Shown here in pieces: positions 5,442-6,887 of a stretch of 6,887 nucleotides of DNA (the first letter of the stretch is position 1; every line of letters starts with the position of its first letter). Below the pieces are notes generated by a model, which was given only the letters and a program-made list of their open reading frames with translations, did no database searches and was not told where the DNA came from. Made by a program: the position numbers and the translations under genes. This DNA comes from Clostridiales bacterium (GTDB lineage Bacteria > Bacillota > Clostridia > Saccharofermentanales > UBA5734), in the NCBI GenBank assembly GCA_007135995.1, contig SLHU01000213.1, positions 1-6,887 on the forward strand. Reading direction: 5' to 3'.

Positions 5442-6310
5442 TCATCAGTGCCAGTCGAAGAACAGATATACCAGCATTTTACGGGAACTGGTTTCAAAAC
5501 CGGCTCCAGGCGGGTTTTGCTCTGGCAGTTAATCCTTATCGGCCAGACCAGCGGCGGCTTGTCAGGCTTGACCGTGAACATGTAACGGCCTTTGTTTTCT
5601 GGACAAAAGATCCAAGGCCGTTTTTGCCTGTTCTGGAAAAAGTTGATGACCTGGGCATTCCTTTTGTGATCCAGATGACACTGACGCCCTATGACATTGA
5701 TATGGAACCCGGTCTTCGGGAAAAGCGCGCGCTGCCGGAAGTGATGGAAGTGATTGCCCGCCGATATGGCCGGCAATGTCTGGTCTGGCGCTACGATCCG
5801 ATCATGCTCACACCGCGTTACACGCTGGGCTTTCATCAGCAAGCGTTTGCCAGCCTGGCAAATAAGCTGGCAAACAGTGTCAGCAGCTGTGTGATCAGCT
5901 TTTTTGACCCGTACAGGCATTTAAAAAAAGTTGCCGGCCGGCTTCAGATCCAGCTGGCTGAACCACAACTGCGCCTTGAGCTTTGCCAGGCGCTGGCGAG
6001 AACAGCCAGCGCTTGTTCATTGCCCATCAAAGCCTGCTGCGAAACAGATATCCTGCAGCAGGCAGGTATTGCTGCCGGCAGCTGCATAGACCCGGATCAG
6101 ATTGCGCTGCTGACAGGCCGCAGACCAGATAGGAAACGGGATCCGAATCAAAGACCGGGCTGCGGCTGTATGCCCAGCGTTGATATCGGTGCCTATCAGA
6201 CATGCCTGCATGGCTGCCGGTACTGCTATGCGACAAAAAGCGAGAAGATGGCGCGCGGGTATTACGACCGGCACGATCCGGCCAGTGAATCGCTTCATCC
6301 AGGCATATAA
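5438..6310 (+). CDS. DUF1848 protein with C-terminal radical-SAM-like Cys motif
   Basis: This 290-residue protein opens with ISASRRTDIPAFYGNWF (3-19), followed by FWTKDPRP (54-61), QMTLTPYD (79-86) and WRYDP (117-121), typical of the uncharacterised DUF1848 family. The C-terminus has CGC (242-244) and DIGAYQTCLHGCRYCYA (249-265), containing the CX3CX2C spacing (Cys256, Cys260, Cys263) that in radical SAM enzymes holds a 4Fe-4S cluster. Here it lies near the end of the protein, as known for this family. CCE (200-202) and CID (216-218) are further cysteine sites. An iron-sulphur, possibly SAM-dependent, enzyme is inferred; the reaction is unknown. ATG 5438 overlaps the tautomerase stop and lacks a strong ribosome binding site, pointing to translational coupling. 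Confidence 0.88.
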   Translation: MIISASRRTDIPAFYGNWFQNRLQAGFALAVNPYRPDQRRLVRLDREHVTAFVFWTKDPRPFLPVLEKVDDLGIPFVIQMTLTPYDIDMEPGLREKRALPEVMEVIARRYGRQCLVWRYDPIMLTPRYTLGFHQQAFASLANKLANSVSSCVISFFDPYRHLKKVAGRLQIQLAEPQLRLELCQALARTASACSLPIKACCETDILQQAGIAAGSCIDPDQIALLTGRRPDRKRDPNQRPGCGCMPSVDIGAYQTCLHGCRYCYATKSEKMARGYYDRHDPASESLHPGI

Positions 6311-6375
6311 TTAAATGATCGTTTACATGGCAGGGCGAAGAGTCCGCCAGATGATGACAGACAGGAGACAATGAT

Positions 6376-6887
6376 ATGTCCTGGCTTAAACCCTATATGC
6401 CCGCTTATATGCGTTTCGCGATTCCGGCCTGGGCCTGCCTTCTCGGAGAAGTACTCATCGATCTTAGCCTGCCCACGCTGATGGCTCTGATCGTTAATAT
6501 TGGCATTTACGGCAATGATACCGATTACGTGCTGCAGATGGGGTTTCGTATGCTGGGCCTTGCCCTGGTCGGATCAATTTTCGGCATGGGCAGAAACTGG
6601 TTGTCGACACATGCTTCGCAGGACCTGGGAACAAAACTGCGAGCGGATCTGTTCCGCAAAACGCAGCAGCTGTCGCTGGCATCCGCCCGGCAGTTTGGCA
6701 CCGCGTCGCTTATTACCCGCCTGACCAATGATGTTATGCAAGTGCAAAATCTATCATTCATGCTGACCAGGATTTTTATTCGTGCGCCTCTGATGCTGAT
6801 CGGCGGCATCATCATGGCATTTACCGTCAATGCTCAGATGGCTTTGATTCTGGTGGCTATTTTGCCGGTTCTGGCGCTGCTGATTGG
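6376..6887 (+). CDS. ABC exporter half-transporter, membrane domain (partial, 3' cut)
   Basis: The first 170 residues of a type IV (MsbA-like) ABC exporter are visible; the window ends before the ATPase domain. A first membrane helix at about 13-40 and a second at about 54-78 are followed by the cytoplasmic segment QDLGTKLRADLFRKTQQLS (82-100) and the conserved TASLITRLTNDVMQVQNL (109-126), typical of Bacillota half-transporters that often work as heterodimers encoded by two adjacent genes. Two more hydrophobic segments lie at about 133-170. ATG 6376 is chosen because AGGAG (6363-6367) lies 8 nt before it; the out-of-frame ATG at 6371 is too close. It starts 65 nt after DUF1848 with no terminator, so read-through is possible. 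Substrate and full length unknown. Confidence 0.88.
   Translation, partial: MSWLKPYMPAYMRFAIPAWACLLGEVLIDLSLPTLMALIVNIGIYGNDTDYVLQMGFRMLGLALVGSIFGMGRNWLSTHASQDLGTKLRADLFRKTQQLSLASARQFGTASLITRLTNDVMQVQNLSFMLTRIFIRAPLMLIGGIIMAFTVNAQMALILVAILPVLALLI

Noticed and set aside
5303..5920. Minus-strand open frame of 205 codons opposite the tautomerase and DUF1848 genes
   Set aside because: The + strand codes for two recognisable conserved families across this stretch; the antisense product matches no family I know and is explained by the codon bias of the real genes.

Overview
The window reads as a chromosomal segment of a Bacillota (Firmicutes) bacterium of medium GC. The reasons are the strong purine-rich Shine-Dalgarno sequences about 7-8 nt before nearly every start, TTGACA-N17-TAnnnT promoters of the sigma-A type, a U-tailed intrinsic terminator, a TTG-started TetR gene, and gene families common in Bacillales and Clostridia. 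The genus cannot be named from the sequence alone. All recognisable genes lie on the + strand.

Region 1 (1-896) has no convincing protein gene. It holds an apparent stand-alone transcript of about 480 nt: a near-consensus promoter (233-261), a perfect 10-bp hairpin at the predicted 5' end (265-300), several more hairpins and possible long-range pairings, and a textbook terminator (713-745). This looks like a large structured non-coding RNA, or a long leader. I could not assign it to a class, and it is the main candidate for something undescribed. A 10-codon reading frame with three consecutive arginine codons sits near its 3' end. A 9-bp inverted repeat lies just upstream of its promoter.

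Region 2 (811-4577) is a self-contained export module. A TetR-family repressor has its own promoter and two tandem operator-like repeats over the predicted transcription start. It is followed by an ABC ATPase and two ABC-2 type permeases, the last three tightly packed. This order resembles drug or lipophilic-compound efflux systems such as the YfiLMN/LnrLMN group of Bacillus subtilis. The likely logic is that a small molecule releases TetR, which derepresses its own gene and the pump.

Region 3 (4578-6310) has a 68-residue two-helix membrane protein, then a promoter followed by a two-gene unit: a MIF-like tautomerase overlapping by 4 bp a DUF1848 protein. The DUF1848 protein carries a radical-SAM-like CX3CX2C cysteine motif at its C-terminus instead of the N-terminus.

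Region 4 (6376-6887) is the 5' part of an MsbA-type ABC exporter half-transporter, cut by the window edge in its first membrane domain. It lies 65 nt after DUF1848 with no visible terminator between them.
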